In this document: piece after piece, positions 22,719 to 31,489 of the stretch | How the letters are laid out: every line of letters starts with the position of its first letter | Position numbering within the stretch: the first letter of the stretch is position 1 | NCBI GenBank assembly: GCA_900316515.1 | Contig: ONDE01000008.1 | Location: forward strand, 42,978-106,977 | Source of the DNA: an uncultured Bacteroidales bacterium | GTDB taxonomy: Bacteria; Bacteroidota; Bacteroidia; Bacteroidales; P3 | Direction: 5' to 3' | DNA: 64,000 bases | Notes under the pieces: model-generated | What the model was told of the DNA's origin: nothing | Databases searched by the model: none | The model's input: only the letters and a program-made list of their open reading frames with translations | Made by a program: the position numbers and the translations under genes

Positions 22719-23879
22719 TTACATAAGGAGCAGCAACTTGGCCAGGAAGAAGCCGACGTAGGTTCCGACGGCGTAGCCGAAGAGGCCGACGGCGATGCCG
22801 GGGCCGATGACGGCCTTGTTCTTCACGGCGCCGGCCACCACGGGGACGAAGGGCGGCGAGCAGATGAGCGAGATGCTGGCGGCCAGCGTGGTGTCGGTGT
22901 CGATGCGGAACAGGGCGCTGAGCAAGACGTGGAACAGCAGCGAGCCGAGGGTGGCAATGCTGATGAAGAGGAAGATGCGCGAGTCGATGTTGCCGAGGGT
23001 GCCGGTGTTTACCTGCGAAGCAACGGCTATGGAGAAGACCAGTATCATATATGTGCCGGCCTCGAAGGTGCGATCCCAGCCGCGCACGCGCTTGTTGGTG
23101 GAGGCGATGATGGCAAGGGTGCTGATGGCTAGGATGAAGATTGTCTGAAACATGGACTTGGGGCAGAGCAGTGCGATGCCGGCGCCGAGGGCGATGATAA
23201 CGACTGTGAGCACGAGGCTCTTGCCCAGAGTGGGCAGGTTGTCCTTGCGGAAGAGGCCGTAGAAGAGCTCGCGGTCGTGGTTCTTCATTTGGGCGGGGGC
23301 GCTGCCAGAGGCGTCCTTGTCGAGCTTGAAGTCAGGCAAGAGGAGCCTGAGGGCGCGCTTGCCGAAGAGGATGACGAAGAAAAGGTAGACGGCACTGAGG
23401 AGGGTGCTGTAGGCCGAGGTGATGATGTAGACGGTGTCGTCGACGCCGAGGGCCACCTTGATAGAGGCGAGGTTGGCGTTGCCGCCGGTGTAGAGGCCGG
23501 TGAGCATGCCTCCGATGGCGGCGAAGGTGGCCTTGTCGCCCCCGTGGCAGACAAGGAAGCCGATGACGATGGCCAGGCAGCAGCCGAGAATGCCGAGTAG
23601 GGTGGACTTGATGAACGAGGGTGCGAGCTTGGTCCACGAACGGATGTCGGCCGAGAAAAGCAGCAATGGGATGGCGAAAGGGATGGTATAGGTGGCGATA
23701 TCCGTCTGCACCTTATGCACCTCTGGGGTGTCGGGGATGAGTCCCGTGAGGCCCAGCACACAACCAATTACGTAAGCGATGATGATGGTACCCACCTTGT
23801 TGAGGAGCGGGAAGCGGTAGGTGAGCCACATGATGAGCAGCGGAGTGATGAGACAGATGGCTATAATGACATAGGTCAT
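22719..23879 (-). CDS. DUF819 family integral membrane protein
   Basis: 386 residues from the ATG at 23879. About ten transmembrane helices, beginning MTYVIIAICLITPLLIMWLT. The segment TFAAIGGMLTGLYTGGNANL matches the conserved Gly/Asn-rich motif of DUF819 (YjcL-like) proteins, and the C-terminal repeat has ICSPPFVPVVAGAVKNKAVI. It is presumed to be a transporter of the inverted-repeat sodium/anion type; the substrate is unknown. First gene of a three-gene minus-strand operon. Confidence 0.88.
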   Translation of the reverse strand: MTYVIIAICLITPLLIMWLTYRFPLLNKVGTIIIAYVIGCVLGLTGLIPDTPEVHKVQTDIATYTIPFAIPLLLFSADIRSWTKLAPSFIKSTLLGILGCCLAIVIGFLVCHGGDKATFAAIGGMLTGLYTGGNANLASIKVALGVDDTVYIITSAYSTLLSAVYLFFVILFGKRALRLLLPDFKLDKDASGSAPAQMKNHDRELFYGLFRKDNLPTLGKSLVLTVVIIALGAGIALLCPKSMFQTIFILAISTLAIIASTNKRVRGWDRTFEAGTYMILVFSIAVASQVNTGTLGNIDSRIFLFISIATLGSLLFHVLLSALFRIDTDTTLAASISLICSPPFVPVVAGAVKNKAVIGPGIAVGLFGYAVGTYVGFFLAKLLLLM

Positions 23880-24006
23880 AGCGGCAGATTTTAAGGCAAT
23901 AACGCAATGCAAGCGGAAATATTGCCCCGTCCATAATGAAGCTGCGCACCGTGGCGTCACCAGAGTCCTACCAGAGGCGCCGGAAAGTAGCTCTCATTTT
24001 CAATTG

Positions 24007-24062
24007 TTTACCTATTGTTCTTCGGTTATTCTTCGGTGGATGACCGAAGAAATACCGAAGAA
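24007..24062 (+). repeat. GAAGAA-type inverted repeat, copy 1
   Basis: TTTACC (24007) then arms TTCTTCGGTTATTCTTCGGT (24018-24037) and ACCGAAGAAATACCGAAGAA (24043-24062) around GGATG; each arm is two 11-bp-spaced units. Related copies lie at 35621-35707 and 45566-45646. The rest of the 341-bp gap 23880-24220 has no gene; a TACATTTG promoter box at 24154-24161 serves the next gene. Confidence 0.85.
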
Positions 24063-24220
24063 ATGAGCGTCCATATAGTGAGGAGACTGGTTGCACGACT
24101 ATGTTAAATTATCGACTTTATACAGTCGTCAGGTATATAATTCTTTTTTTTTGTACATTTGCAAAAACAAACAACAACACCAGCACATCGTAACACGTTG
24201 AAAAAAAAGACATACACAAC

Positions 24221-27200
24221 ATGAACACTAAAAGACCTGCCAACCTATTGCTTCTTGCGGCGCTGCTTATGCCAGCCTCAGTGAAAGCTCAGATGATTAT
24301 TGACACGTGGAACATGACCACAGGTGTCGACACGACGCTGTGGTACGACATCGACGGTGTGGACACGGTGATTATCGCCAGTGGGTTCAACATGTCGGCA
24401 TGTTCGGGGGTGAGAGACATCGGATTCGACTTCACTCTGGGCGTGGCGACCTACAGCCAGTTTTCGACCAACATCAACGGCACGGTGCGTCTGGGTAGTA
24501 CGCCGGTGCCGTCGAGCGGCGGTTATTCGAACGCCTTGAACCAGAGTAACGGTCCCAAGATTGAGCCGTTCGGCTGGAGGGGCCGATTCGACGACAACTG
24601 CTATACGCGTATGGCGCTGCTGGGCACCGCGGGGAACCGCGTGCGGGTGGTGGAGACGCGGATGAAAGACTACAATTCCGGCGGTGACTCGCTGTATGTG
24701 TGCTTCCAGGTGCAGCTGTTCGAGACCGGCGGCTTTCGTGTGGTGTATGGCGAGTCCGATTCCGGGGCAGTACATACCGCCTCTTCCGTGCGTTTACAGA
24801 ACGGTGTGTCGGCAACCGTAAACAACAATAACAGGGATATCATCTTCTTCGACTTCGCCACCCACGAGGCGGTGCGCCTCAACACCACTTGCTCGCTTTA
24901 CAACACCGCGGAGTTGTGGCCCGAGAAAGGCCGTTGGTACAGGCTGGCCTACGACAGCACGCTCTGTCCCTACCCGCCTGTGGTGACCGCTACGGCCACC
25001 AACCTAGCCAACGTCAGTCTGCAGAACCCCGACGGCGGTACGCTTCATGTGGTGATTCCCGCCAGGGGTATCGACACCCTTTGGACGGGGACTACCCTCA
25101 ATCTGGGCGGCGGCTTCAACCCCGCCACCACCTACCAGGGCACCGTACAGACGGTGTGCGGCAGCGACACGAGTCTCCGCTCGCGGAACTTCAGCTTTAC
25201 CACGACGGGTTGCGGCCCTGTGGTGCACCTGCCATGGGTCTCGGAATTTGCCAACTACAGCCTCGACTGCTGGGACGCTTCGCAAAATACCTACTTTTCC
25301 TACCGGTGGGAAGGTTCGAACGGCTATGCCGCAGGCGGCGGATATGCAAACAATTACCATTATAACGAGTGGCTGATCTCTCCGGTGGTGAACCTGCCCA
25401 ACGACGACGGGTTGGTGATGAAATACCAGTACTGGGCGGAAAACGACCTGCAGGGCAGGTCGAACACGGTGGATGTCCGCGTGGCTCCCTGCACGGCTGC
25501 CGGTGTGGTCGACTCGAACGACTGGACAACGGTGATGACGATGGACGGAGAGTATCCCAGCAATACAGAGTGGCGTATCTTCCTCGACGCTTGGCGCGGC
25601 CAGACGGTGAAGGTGGCTTTTGTGCTTACCGGTGTCGGCGGCAACGGAGCCTATCTGAACCGCGTGGAGTTCCTGCAGGAGCTTGAACCCGAGTTCACAC
25701 TCACGGCACCCACCCATGCCCGCACAGGCGAGAGCGTCACGCTGACAACCCAGCGTGTGACCGGTGCCACCACAGGCCTCACCTACACCTGGCACTCCTC
25801 GCTACTGGACACCACTATTGTGACTATAATAGACACTATCACTTTTATCTATCCTTCCGCAGGGACCGACACGGTGACCCTCGTGGTCAGCAACGCCTAC
25901 GGTGCCGACACACTGACGGCCGTCTATCCCGTGGTCGACTGCCAGGCGGTGACCACCCTGCCGTGGTTGGAAACTTTCTACAGCGGCTCCATGTGCTGGC
26001 ATGTCCCCGCAGGCAGCAACTGGTACGACGGCAAGCCCTACAGCAGCTATGCTCCCTACTATGACGACACCTACCGCGCCTTGGTCTCGACCTATTCGAA
26101 CGACACGCTGGACCATTGGATTATATCACCGGCTATACAGATGCCCTCCGACACCAACGATTTCATGATACTAGAGTGGAACGAGGCGGCCGAGATAGGC
26201 GCCGCCAACCATCAGCCCCACTACAGCGTGCTGGTGAGCACCGACACCAACTTCCTCGACCTCACATCATACGACACCCTGCTGACAGTCAGTTCGGGGG
26301 TGGTCAGCGCTGGCGGCACCTGGCAGAACTGGGGCATCCGTAGCGCAAGCCTTACGGCCTATGCCGGACAAACCATCCATGTGGCCTTCTGCCGTCACCC
26401 CTCCTACTATGGCGTCACCGGCGAGGGCGGCGTCTCTACGGAGAAGCTGCTGATTGACAATGTGAGGGTGCGCAGCGCCGCCGCACCCGTCGTCTCGCTG
26501 CCGGGCCTGCACACTGTGGAAAGCTTCGACACCGTGACCTTCACGGCCAACCTCATCGAAGGACTGCCCTGCACCTATACGTGGTATAGCACGCTGCTGG
26601 GAACCTTCTGGGGACCCAACACTTCGCCCACCCTGACGATTGTCTACAATGTGAGTGGCACCGACAACATTCTTGTCTCGGCCACCAACGCCTATGGCAC
26701 GTCCAACGCCTCCACAATGGTGAACGTGGTCAACTGCCCGCCCAACACCCTGCCTTGGACGGAATACTTCAACACGCCGTCTGGCACAGCCTATAATGCC
26801 GACGGCTCCATGCCCGACTGCTGGCGCAGCTACTGGAACGGCAGCAATGCCGCCTATGCACCCCATGTCATAAATGCTTACCCTTATAATCCCGTCAGAG
26901 GCTATTTCACAAGCAGTCAGCAAGCACTGTTGCTGATGGCCGGCACCAACAGCGGGTGGGACAGCATTGCCATCGTTGAAAGCCCAAAGGTGGCGGGTGG
27001 TCTCAACGGCAAGAGGCTGTCGTTCTACTATAGGCACGAGAGCACCAACTACGGCCAGCTGAGTGTGGGCTATATGCAGGACAGCACATTTGTAGGCCTG
27101 ACCGACCTGCCGCATCAGCAGACAGGACAGACGGTGAACCTGCAGTTCGACAGCATCCCCGTCAGCGTGAACCGCTTTGCCCTGCAGTGGAAACAAGTCG

Positions 27201-29773
27201 GCATCTGGTACGGCGTCATCGTCGACAATGTGGAGCTGTTGGCTTTAGACTCAGTGCCCACCGTGGCTATTGCCTCGCCGGAACAGGTAGGGGGCGACAG
27301 CGTTCTCTTCCGTGCCTACCTGATTGACGGTCTCCCCGACGGCCTCTACTACAGCTGGCACTCCACCATGGCCGCCGCCGGACAGGCTACCCTGACGGCA
27401 ATAGGCGACTCGGCCTATATCGTCTATTCCGCCGCCAGTACCGACACCGTCAGCATCATCGCCACCAACGCCTATGGCAGCGATACGGCGTGGAGGGTGT
27501 ATACCTATATAGGCGCGCCCGTGACAGCTATCAGCGGCCCCTCAGACGTGCAGACCGACGACACCATCACCTATTCAGCCTATCTGGTCAGCGGCTCAAC
27601 TACGGGTGTCACCTACAGTTGGCAGTCCTCCATGGCCGCCGCGGGACACGCCACGATGACGGCCGTCGGCGGCACCCTTCGGATTGTCTACCTCGCCGGG
27701 GGTACCGACACATTGTCCCTCATCACCAACAACGCCTTCGGAGTCGACACCACCAGGCGCTTCATCACCGTCACCAGCTGTCACATCACCACCTTCCCCT
27801 GGACCGAGGGCTTCGAGAATGGTACAAGTCCCTGCTGGCACCTGTCGACCATTCCCGGCAGCACAACGACGAACTGGAGTATCAGAGGCGAATACTGGTA
27901 TGCCCATAGCGGCAGCCACTATATGTACTCGCCGTTTGCAACGGCGGATGGCGACAATAGCTCTATTGACGCATGGTTCATATTGCCGCCCGTCGAGGTG
28001 CCTGCCAGCAGCAGCCTGTCGCTGAACTTCTACGCCAATTTCCAGGGCAACAGCACAACCCATTCATATCCGCGCCTGACCGTTCTCGTCTCCACCTTGG
28101 GGAACGCCACTAACTATTTCACCGACACCATCTACTCCGAGCAGACCAACACCCTCGACCGTGAATACCTGTTCGGCAGCGCGTCGCTGGCCGCCTACGC
28201 CGGTCAAACGGTGTGGATTGCCTTCGTGCATGGGAACCGCAACGTGTCGCTCGGCATCGATGACATCAGCATCGACTATTCCGCCGTGCCTGTGGCGGGC
28301 ATCAGCGGCCCCACTGAGCAGCTATCGAGCGAGGAGGCCATCTTCACCGCCCACCTGCTGAACGGCGACACGACAGGCATCACCTACATCTGGCACTCCA
28401 CCATGGCCGATGCCGGCTTGGCCACCCTCACCGCCACCGACTCGACGACGGCTATCGAGTACCACGCCGGTGGCACCGACCATGTGAGCGTCGTCATCGC
28501 CAATGCCGCCGGCAGCGACAGCGTGGCGATGACCTGCAGCGTCACCGACTGTGAGCCCATCACCCAGCTCCCCTACACCGTGCGTCTGAACAGCAGCAAC
28601 AACATCACCTGCTGGCAAAGAGGGGGCTGGTATATCGGCGACTATTTCAGCAGCGGCATCACCTGCATGCAGTACTGGAACTGGGATTATGACCCCGTAG
28701 ACAGCTGGCTCGTCATGCGCGAGATAGCTATCCCCGACGACTACACGCAGAGCTACACCCTGCGGTGGCACATACAGTGCAACCACTCCAAGTACCAGGT
28801 GCTGGTATCGACCCAGGGGCGCAGCAGCCACAGCCTCTTCGACACCCTCTACTACGAGCAGAACGACAGCACCCACTGGTCCTCGCGCGCCCTTTCGCTC
28901 GATGCCTACCGCGGGCAGAATATCTACATCGCCTTCCGCAACCTGGGCTGGTACAACAGTCCCACCCACTATGCCGACGGCGGCGTGATCCGCATCGACA
29001 CCATACAGGTCTTACTCTCTCCCGATACCCAGACCTACCGCACCCTCACCCTCAACGTGAACGATGCCACGATGGGCACCGTCAGCGGAGGTGGCACCTA
29101 TCCCGACAGCAGCACGGTGACCATCAGCGCTACGGCCAACGACGGCTACCACTTCACACAGTGGGATGACGGCGACACCAACGCCGTACGCAGCATCCTG
29201 CTCACATCCGACACCTCGTTCACCGCCTATTTCGAGGCCAACCCGCACGACACCGTGTGGCGCAGCGTCACGGTGACGGCAAATGTCGAGGGTGCTCCTG
29301 TACCTTACGGCAGCGGCCTCTATGCCGACAGCAGCATGGTGGAGATTGGCTACCATCTGGCCGACACAGCCGCCCTTGGCGGTCACTGGGAATTCCTCGG
29401 CTGGAGCGACGGCCCCACGGAAACGCCGCGCACCATCCTCGTCACCTCCGACACCGCCATCGTCGCCCAGTTCCAATGGATTGCCGACACCACAGAAGGC
29501 ATCAACACCTCTAACCTTTCACCTCTCACCTTTAACCTTTACCCCAACCCCTCGCACGGCGACGTAACCATCGCAGTGACTAACGCATTAACGCATTCAC
29601 ACATTAACGAATTCACAGTCTCCGTCGTCGACCTTATGGGCCGCACGGTCATCCCGCCAACCGCAATCAATTCCTCACTCCTCATTCCTCATTCAACATT
29701 GCCCTCGGGCACATTCTTCGTCCACGTCACCTCCACCACCGGCACCGCGGTAAGAAAACTTATCGTGGAATAG
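24221..29773 (+). CDS. Giant T9SS adhesin-like surface protein (1850 aa)
   Basis: Signal peptide MNTKRPANLLLLAALLMPAS. Repeated modules follow: cleaved-adhesin/choice-of-anchor-J domains (LPWLETFYSGSMCWHVPAGS; FPWTEGFENGTSPCWHLSTI; 'YAGQTIHVAF' and 'DNVRV' endings) alternate with PKD/Ig-like domains (GLTYTWHSSLLDTT; GTDTVTLVVSNAYGADT). Near the C-terminus is an InlB-B-like repeat pair (SATANDGYHFTQWDDGDTN). The end is a T9SS type A sorting domain (FNLYPNPSHGDVTI ... TGTAVRKLIVE). Likely exported through the outer membrane and anchored at the surface. It shares its last ~250 residues with the protein at 31490. The sorting domain is partly encoded by short tandem tracts (29506-29543, 29577-29616, 29671-29700). 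Confidence 0.93.
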   Translation: MNTKRPANLLLLAALLMPASVKAQMIIDTWNMTTGVDTTLWYDIDGVDTVIIASGFNMSACSGVRDIGFDFTLGVATYSQFSTNINGTVRLGSTPVPSSGGYSNALNQSNGPKIEPFGWRGRFDDNCYTRMALLGTAGNRVRVVETRMKDYNSGGDSLYVCFQVQLFETGGFRVVYGESDSGAVHTASSVRLQNGVSATVNNNNRDIIFFDFATHEAVRLNTTCSLYNTAELWPEKGRWYRLAYDSTLCPYPPVVTATATNLANVSLQNPDGGTLHVVIPARGIDTLWTGTTLNLGGGFNPATTYQGTVQTVCGSDTSLRSRNFSFTTTGCGPVVHLPWVSEFANYSLDCWDASQNTYFSYRWEGSNGYAAGGGYANNYHYNEWLISPVVNLPNDDGLVMKYQYWAENDLQGRSNTVDVRVAPCTAAGVVDSNDWTTVMTMDGEYPSNTEWRIFLDAWRGQTVKVAFVLTGVGGNGAYLNRVEFLQELEPEFTLTAPTHARTGESVTLTTQRVTGATTGLTYTWHSSLLDTTIVTIIDTITFIYPSAGTDTVTLVVSNAYGADTLTAVYPVVDCQAVTTLPWLETFYSGSMCWHVPAGSNWYDGKPYSSYAPYYDDTYRALVSTYSNDTLDHWIISPAIQMPSDTNDFMILEWNEAAEIGAANHQPHYSVLVSTDTNFLDLTSYDTLLTVSSGVVSAGGTWQNWGIRSASLTAYAGQTIHVAFCRHPSYYGVTGEGGVSTEKLLIDNVRVRSAAAPVVSLPGLHTVESFDTVTFTANLIEGLPCTYTWYSTLLGTFWGPNTSPTLTIVYNVSGTDNILVSATNAYGTSNASTMVNVVNCPPNTLPWTEYFNTPSGTAYNADGSMPDCWRSYWNGSNAAYAPHVINAYPYNPVRGYFTSSQQALLLMAGTNSGWDSIAIVESPKVAGGLNGKRLSFYYRHESTNYGQLSVGYMQDSTFVGLTDLPHQQTGQTVNLQFDSIPVSVNRFALQWKQVGIWYGVIVDNVELLALDSVPTVAIASPEQVGGDSVLFRAYLIDGLPDGLYYSWHSTMAAAGQATLTAIGDSAYIVYSAASTDTVSIIATNAYGSDTAWRVYTYIGAPVTAISGPSDVQTDDTITYSAYLVSGSTTGVTYSWQSSMAAAGHATMTAVGGTLRIVYLAGGTDTLSLITNNAFGVDTTRRFITVTSCHITTFPWTEGFENGTSPCWHLSTIPGSTTTNWSIRGEYWYAHSGSHYMYSPFATADGDNSSIDAWFILPPVEVPASSSLSLNFYANFQGNSTTHSYPRLTVLVSTLGNATNYFTDTIYSEQTNTLDREYLFGSASLAAYAGQTVWIAFVHGNRNVSLGIDDISIDYSAVPVAGISGPTEQLSSEEAIFTAHLLNGDTTGITYIWHSTMADAGLATLTATDSTTAIEYHAGGTDHVSVVIANAAGSDSVAMTCSVTDCEPITQLPYTVRLNSSNNITCWQRGGWYIGDYFSSGITCMQYWNWDYDPVDSWLVMREIAIPDDYTQSYTLRWHIQCNHSKYQVLVSTQGRSSHSLFDTLYYEQNDSTHWSSRALSLDAYRGQNIYIAFRNLGWYNSPTHYADGGVIRIDTIQVLLSPDTQTYRTLTLNVNDATMGTVSGGGTYPDSSTVTISATANDGYHFTQWDDGDTNAVRSILLTSDTSFTAYFEANPHDTVWRSVTVTANVEGAPVPYGSGLYADSSMVEIGYHLADTAALGGHWEFLGWSDGPTETPRTILVTSDTAIVAQFQWIADTTEGINTSNLSPLTFNLYPNPSHGDVTIAVTNALTHSHINEFTVSVVDLMGRTVIPPTAINSSLLIPHSTLPSGTFFVHVTSTTGTAVRKLIVE
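29116..29239 (+). repeat. 124-bp direct repeat, copy 1 (InlB-B module)
   Basis: Differs from 34939-35062 by one synonymous base (GTA versus GTG), although the surrounding DNA of the two genes has diverged. It encodes the TISATANDGYHFTQWDDGDT segment. Confidence 0.85.
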
Positions 29774-29782
29774 CCAAAATCA

Positions 29783-29854
29783 CATCATATTGCGATTTTA
29801 TTTTGCCAGTATCAAAAAAAGTTGTACTTTTGCACCGAAAATCGCAATATGATG
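29783..29854 (+). promoter_or_regulatory. hipBST promoter inside a 17-bp inverted repeat operator
   Basis: CATCATATTGCGATTTT (29783-29799) and its exact complement AAAATCGCAATATGATG (29838-29854) enclose TTTG (29802-29805), a 19-bp spacer and TACTTTTG (29825-29832). The right arm ends 5 bp before the hipB ATG. The layout fits two HipB operators that loop over and silence the promoter. Confidence 0.85.
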
Positions 29855-29859
29855 GTATT

Positions 29860-30081
29860 ATGGACTTGAAAGAAATTGGGCTGGCTATCAAAGAACGGCG
29901 TGGTGTGCTTGGCGTGAACCAGCGCACCGTTTCCGAACTCTCAGGCGTTGCCGTCAACACCCTTGTGGCCATAGAACGCGGCGAAGGCAACCCGCAAATA
30001 TCCACCTTGTTGGACATACTCGACACCGTCGGGCTGCAGCTCGAGGTGAAACCCAAACTGATGGAGTATGAGACAGTGTAA
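29860..30081 (+). CDS. hipB: HipB-like antitoxin/repressor (XRE HTH)
   Basis: 73 residues, from the ATG at 29860 rather than the longer frame that runs through the promoter. The helix-turn-helix reads VNQRTVSELSGVAVNTLVAI, then ERGEGNPQISTLLDILDTVG, the classical HipB/XRE pattern. It should bind the flanking inverted repeat and autoregulate the operon with its partners. It overlaps the next gene by 14 bp. In HipBST systems HipB is the DNA-binding member and augments neutralisation by HipS. Confidence 0.9.
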   Translation: MDLKEIGLAIKERRGVLGVNQRTVSELSGVAVNTLVAIERGEGNPQISTLLDILDTVGLQLEVKPKLMEYETV

Positions 30082-30400
30082 GGTGTATGTTAACGGCACA
30101 GAGGCTGGCATACTCAGAGAAGAAAACAGGAGCCTCTATACCTTCACCTACAACGAAGGGTACACAGGCAGACCTGTTTGCTTGTCGATGCCGGTACGAA
30201 AAGAGACCTATTCGTCCGACCATCTGTTCCCGTTCTTCTTCAACATGCTTTCCGAAGGCGCCAACCGCAAGGTACAGTCGCAACTCCTGCATATCGACGA
30301 GAACGACGACTTCGGCATACTGCTTGCCACTGCCCAGACCGACACCATCGGCTCTGTAACCGTGAGAGAATTGAAAGTTGAAAGTTTTTCGCTAAATTAA
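30068..30400 (+). CDS. hipS: HipS-like protein (HipA N-terminal domain)
   Basis: 110 residues equal to the N-terminal subdomain of HipA: CKVYVNGTEAGILREE, FTYNEGYTGRPVCLSMPVRK, then FPFFFNMLSEGANRK. In HipBST systems this domain is a separate antitoxin that binds and inhibits the kinase HipT. The last residues (ELKVESFSLN) are encoded by a GAATTGAAAGTTGAAAGTTT tract of the sort common between genes here, so the natural end may have been altered. It could be called a HipA N-terminal domain protein without implying antitoxin activity. Confidence 0.82.
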   Translation: MRQCKVYVNGTEAGILREENRSLYTFTYNEGYTGRPVCLSMPVRKETYSSDHLFPFFFNMLSEGANRKVQSQLLHIDENDDFGILLATAQTDTIGSVTVRELKVESFSLN

Positions 30401-30455
30401 ATTGATTAATAGGTGCTCAAGGCCATGACCAAAGGTCAGGCAGAAGAATTGAAAG

Positions 30456-31457
30456 ATGGCAATAGATTTAATATACTGTCCTTCTACATTGAAAGAAGGC
30501 TACAGCACATACTCGCCCGAAGCCTGCCGCAAGCTCTTCGGAGGGAAACAGGTGTCGCACATACTTGACTTCGACAGTCCGAACAACGACGATGCCAACT
30601 CGACCGACTATGCCGCGCACATCGGACGCATCTCCCTCTCGGGTGTACAGCCCAAAGGCTCGCTCGTGCTAAAGGACGGCGTGCTTTCAAAACCCGAGGA
30701 AGATGAACGCGGGCAGTATATATTGAAACCCGCACCTGTATCATACGCCCTGCTGGAACGCAAATACTGCCCCGCCAACGAACATCTCACCATGCAGATG
30801 GCCTCGCAAGCCTACGGCATAGAGACCGCCGCCAACGCCATCTGTTTCTTCCGCGACGGCGAGGCTGCCTATATTACCAAGCGCTTCGATGTGGCACCCG
30901 ACGGAACCAAGTACCCTCAGGAAGACTTCGCTTCCCTGGCTGGACTTACAAAGGACAACGGAGGCAGCGACTACAAATACAACGTGTTGAGCTACGAAGA
31001 CTGTGCCGACATTATCCGCCGTTATGTCCGTGCAGCCCAGGTGGACATCCTACGGTTCTTCCGCGTGGTGCTTTTCAACTACATCACATTGAACGACGAT
31101 GCCCACCTGAAGAACTTCTCGTTGATTGACCAGGGCAACGGCGACTACCGCCTGTCTCCTGCCTACGACCTCATCAACACCAGCCTGCACCTGCACAAGC
31201 CGCAGATCTTCGCATTGGAGAAGGGACTGTTCAAAGAGGGTATGAAGATGTCCGACACGCACACCGTTGACAAAGGCGACTTCGAGGAGTTCGGCAGAAG
31301 AATCGGACTCCCCGACAAAACCGTCAAACGGGAGATAGACACTTTCGCCAAAGAATCGCCCTTGGCGTTGGAACTTATAAGCCATTCATTCCTGTCGGAT
31401 AATCTGAAAAAAAACTACAGACAGTCTTACCAATACCGCTGCTCCACATTACGGTAG
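30456..31457 (+). CDS. hipT: HipT-like serine/threonine kinase toxin
   Basis: 333 residues covering the HipA kinase core without the N-terminal subdomain. Visible: Gly-rich loop RISLSGVQPKGSLVL (58-72) with an S60-x-S62 pair at the position where HipT kinases autophosphorylate; a candidate ATP-binding Lys in YILKPAP (91); the catalytic loop NDDAHLKNFS (213-222); the metal-binding Asp in SPAYDLINT (238). HipT of enteric bacteria phosphorylates tryptophanyl-tRNA synthetase and HipA phosphorylates GltX; the target here is not known. The catalytic residues are intact. It starts 55 bp after hipS and ends 33 bp before the next giant gene. Confidence 0.9.
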   Translation: MAIDLIYCPSTLKEGYSTYSPEACRKLFGGKQVSHILDFDSPNNDDANSTDYAAHIGRISLSGVQPKGSLVLKDGVLSKPEEDERGQYILKPAPVSYALLERKYCPANEHLTMQMASQAYGIETAANAICFFRDGEAAYITKRFDVAPDGTKYPQEDFASLAGLTKDNGGSDYKYNVLSYEDCADIIRRYVRAAQVDILRFFRVVLFNYITLNDDAHLKNFSLIDQGNGDYRLSPAYDLINTSLHLHKPQIFALEKGLFKEGMKMSDTHTVDKGDFEEFGRRIGLPDKTVKREIDTFAKESPLALELISHSFLSDNLKKNYRQSYQYRCSTLR

Positions 31458-31489
31458 GGCGGCACCGCGGTGAAATAAAGATACAAAAT

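Noticed and set aside
24278..29476. Numerous 60-310-codon frames opposite or within the giant adhesin gene
   Set aside because: All are shadows of the 1850-residue frame, which has signal peptide, domains and sorting signal.
29860..31457. Single hipA gene broken by a frameshift
   Set aside because: hipS has its own start, coupled to hipB, and hipT has its own start and intact kinase motifs. The division matches known HipBST systems, although alteration of the hipS end by a repeat tract remains possible.
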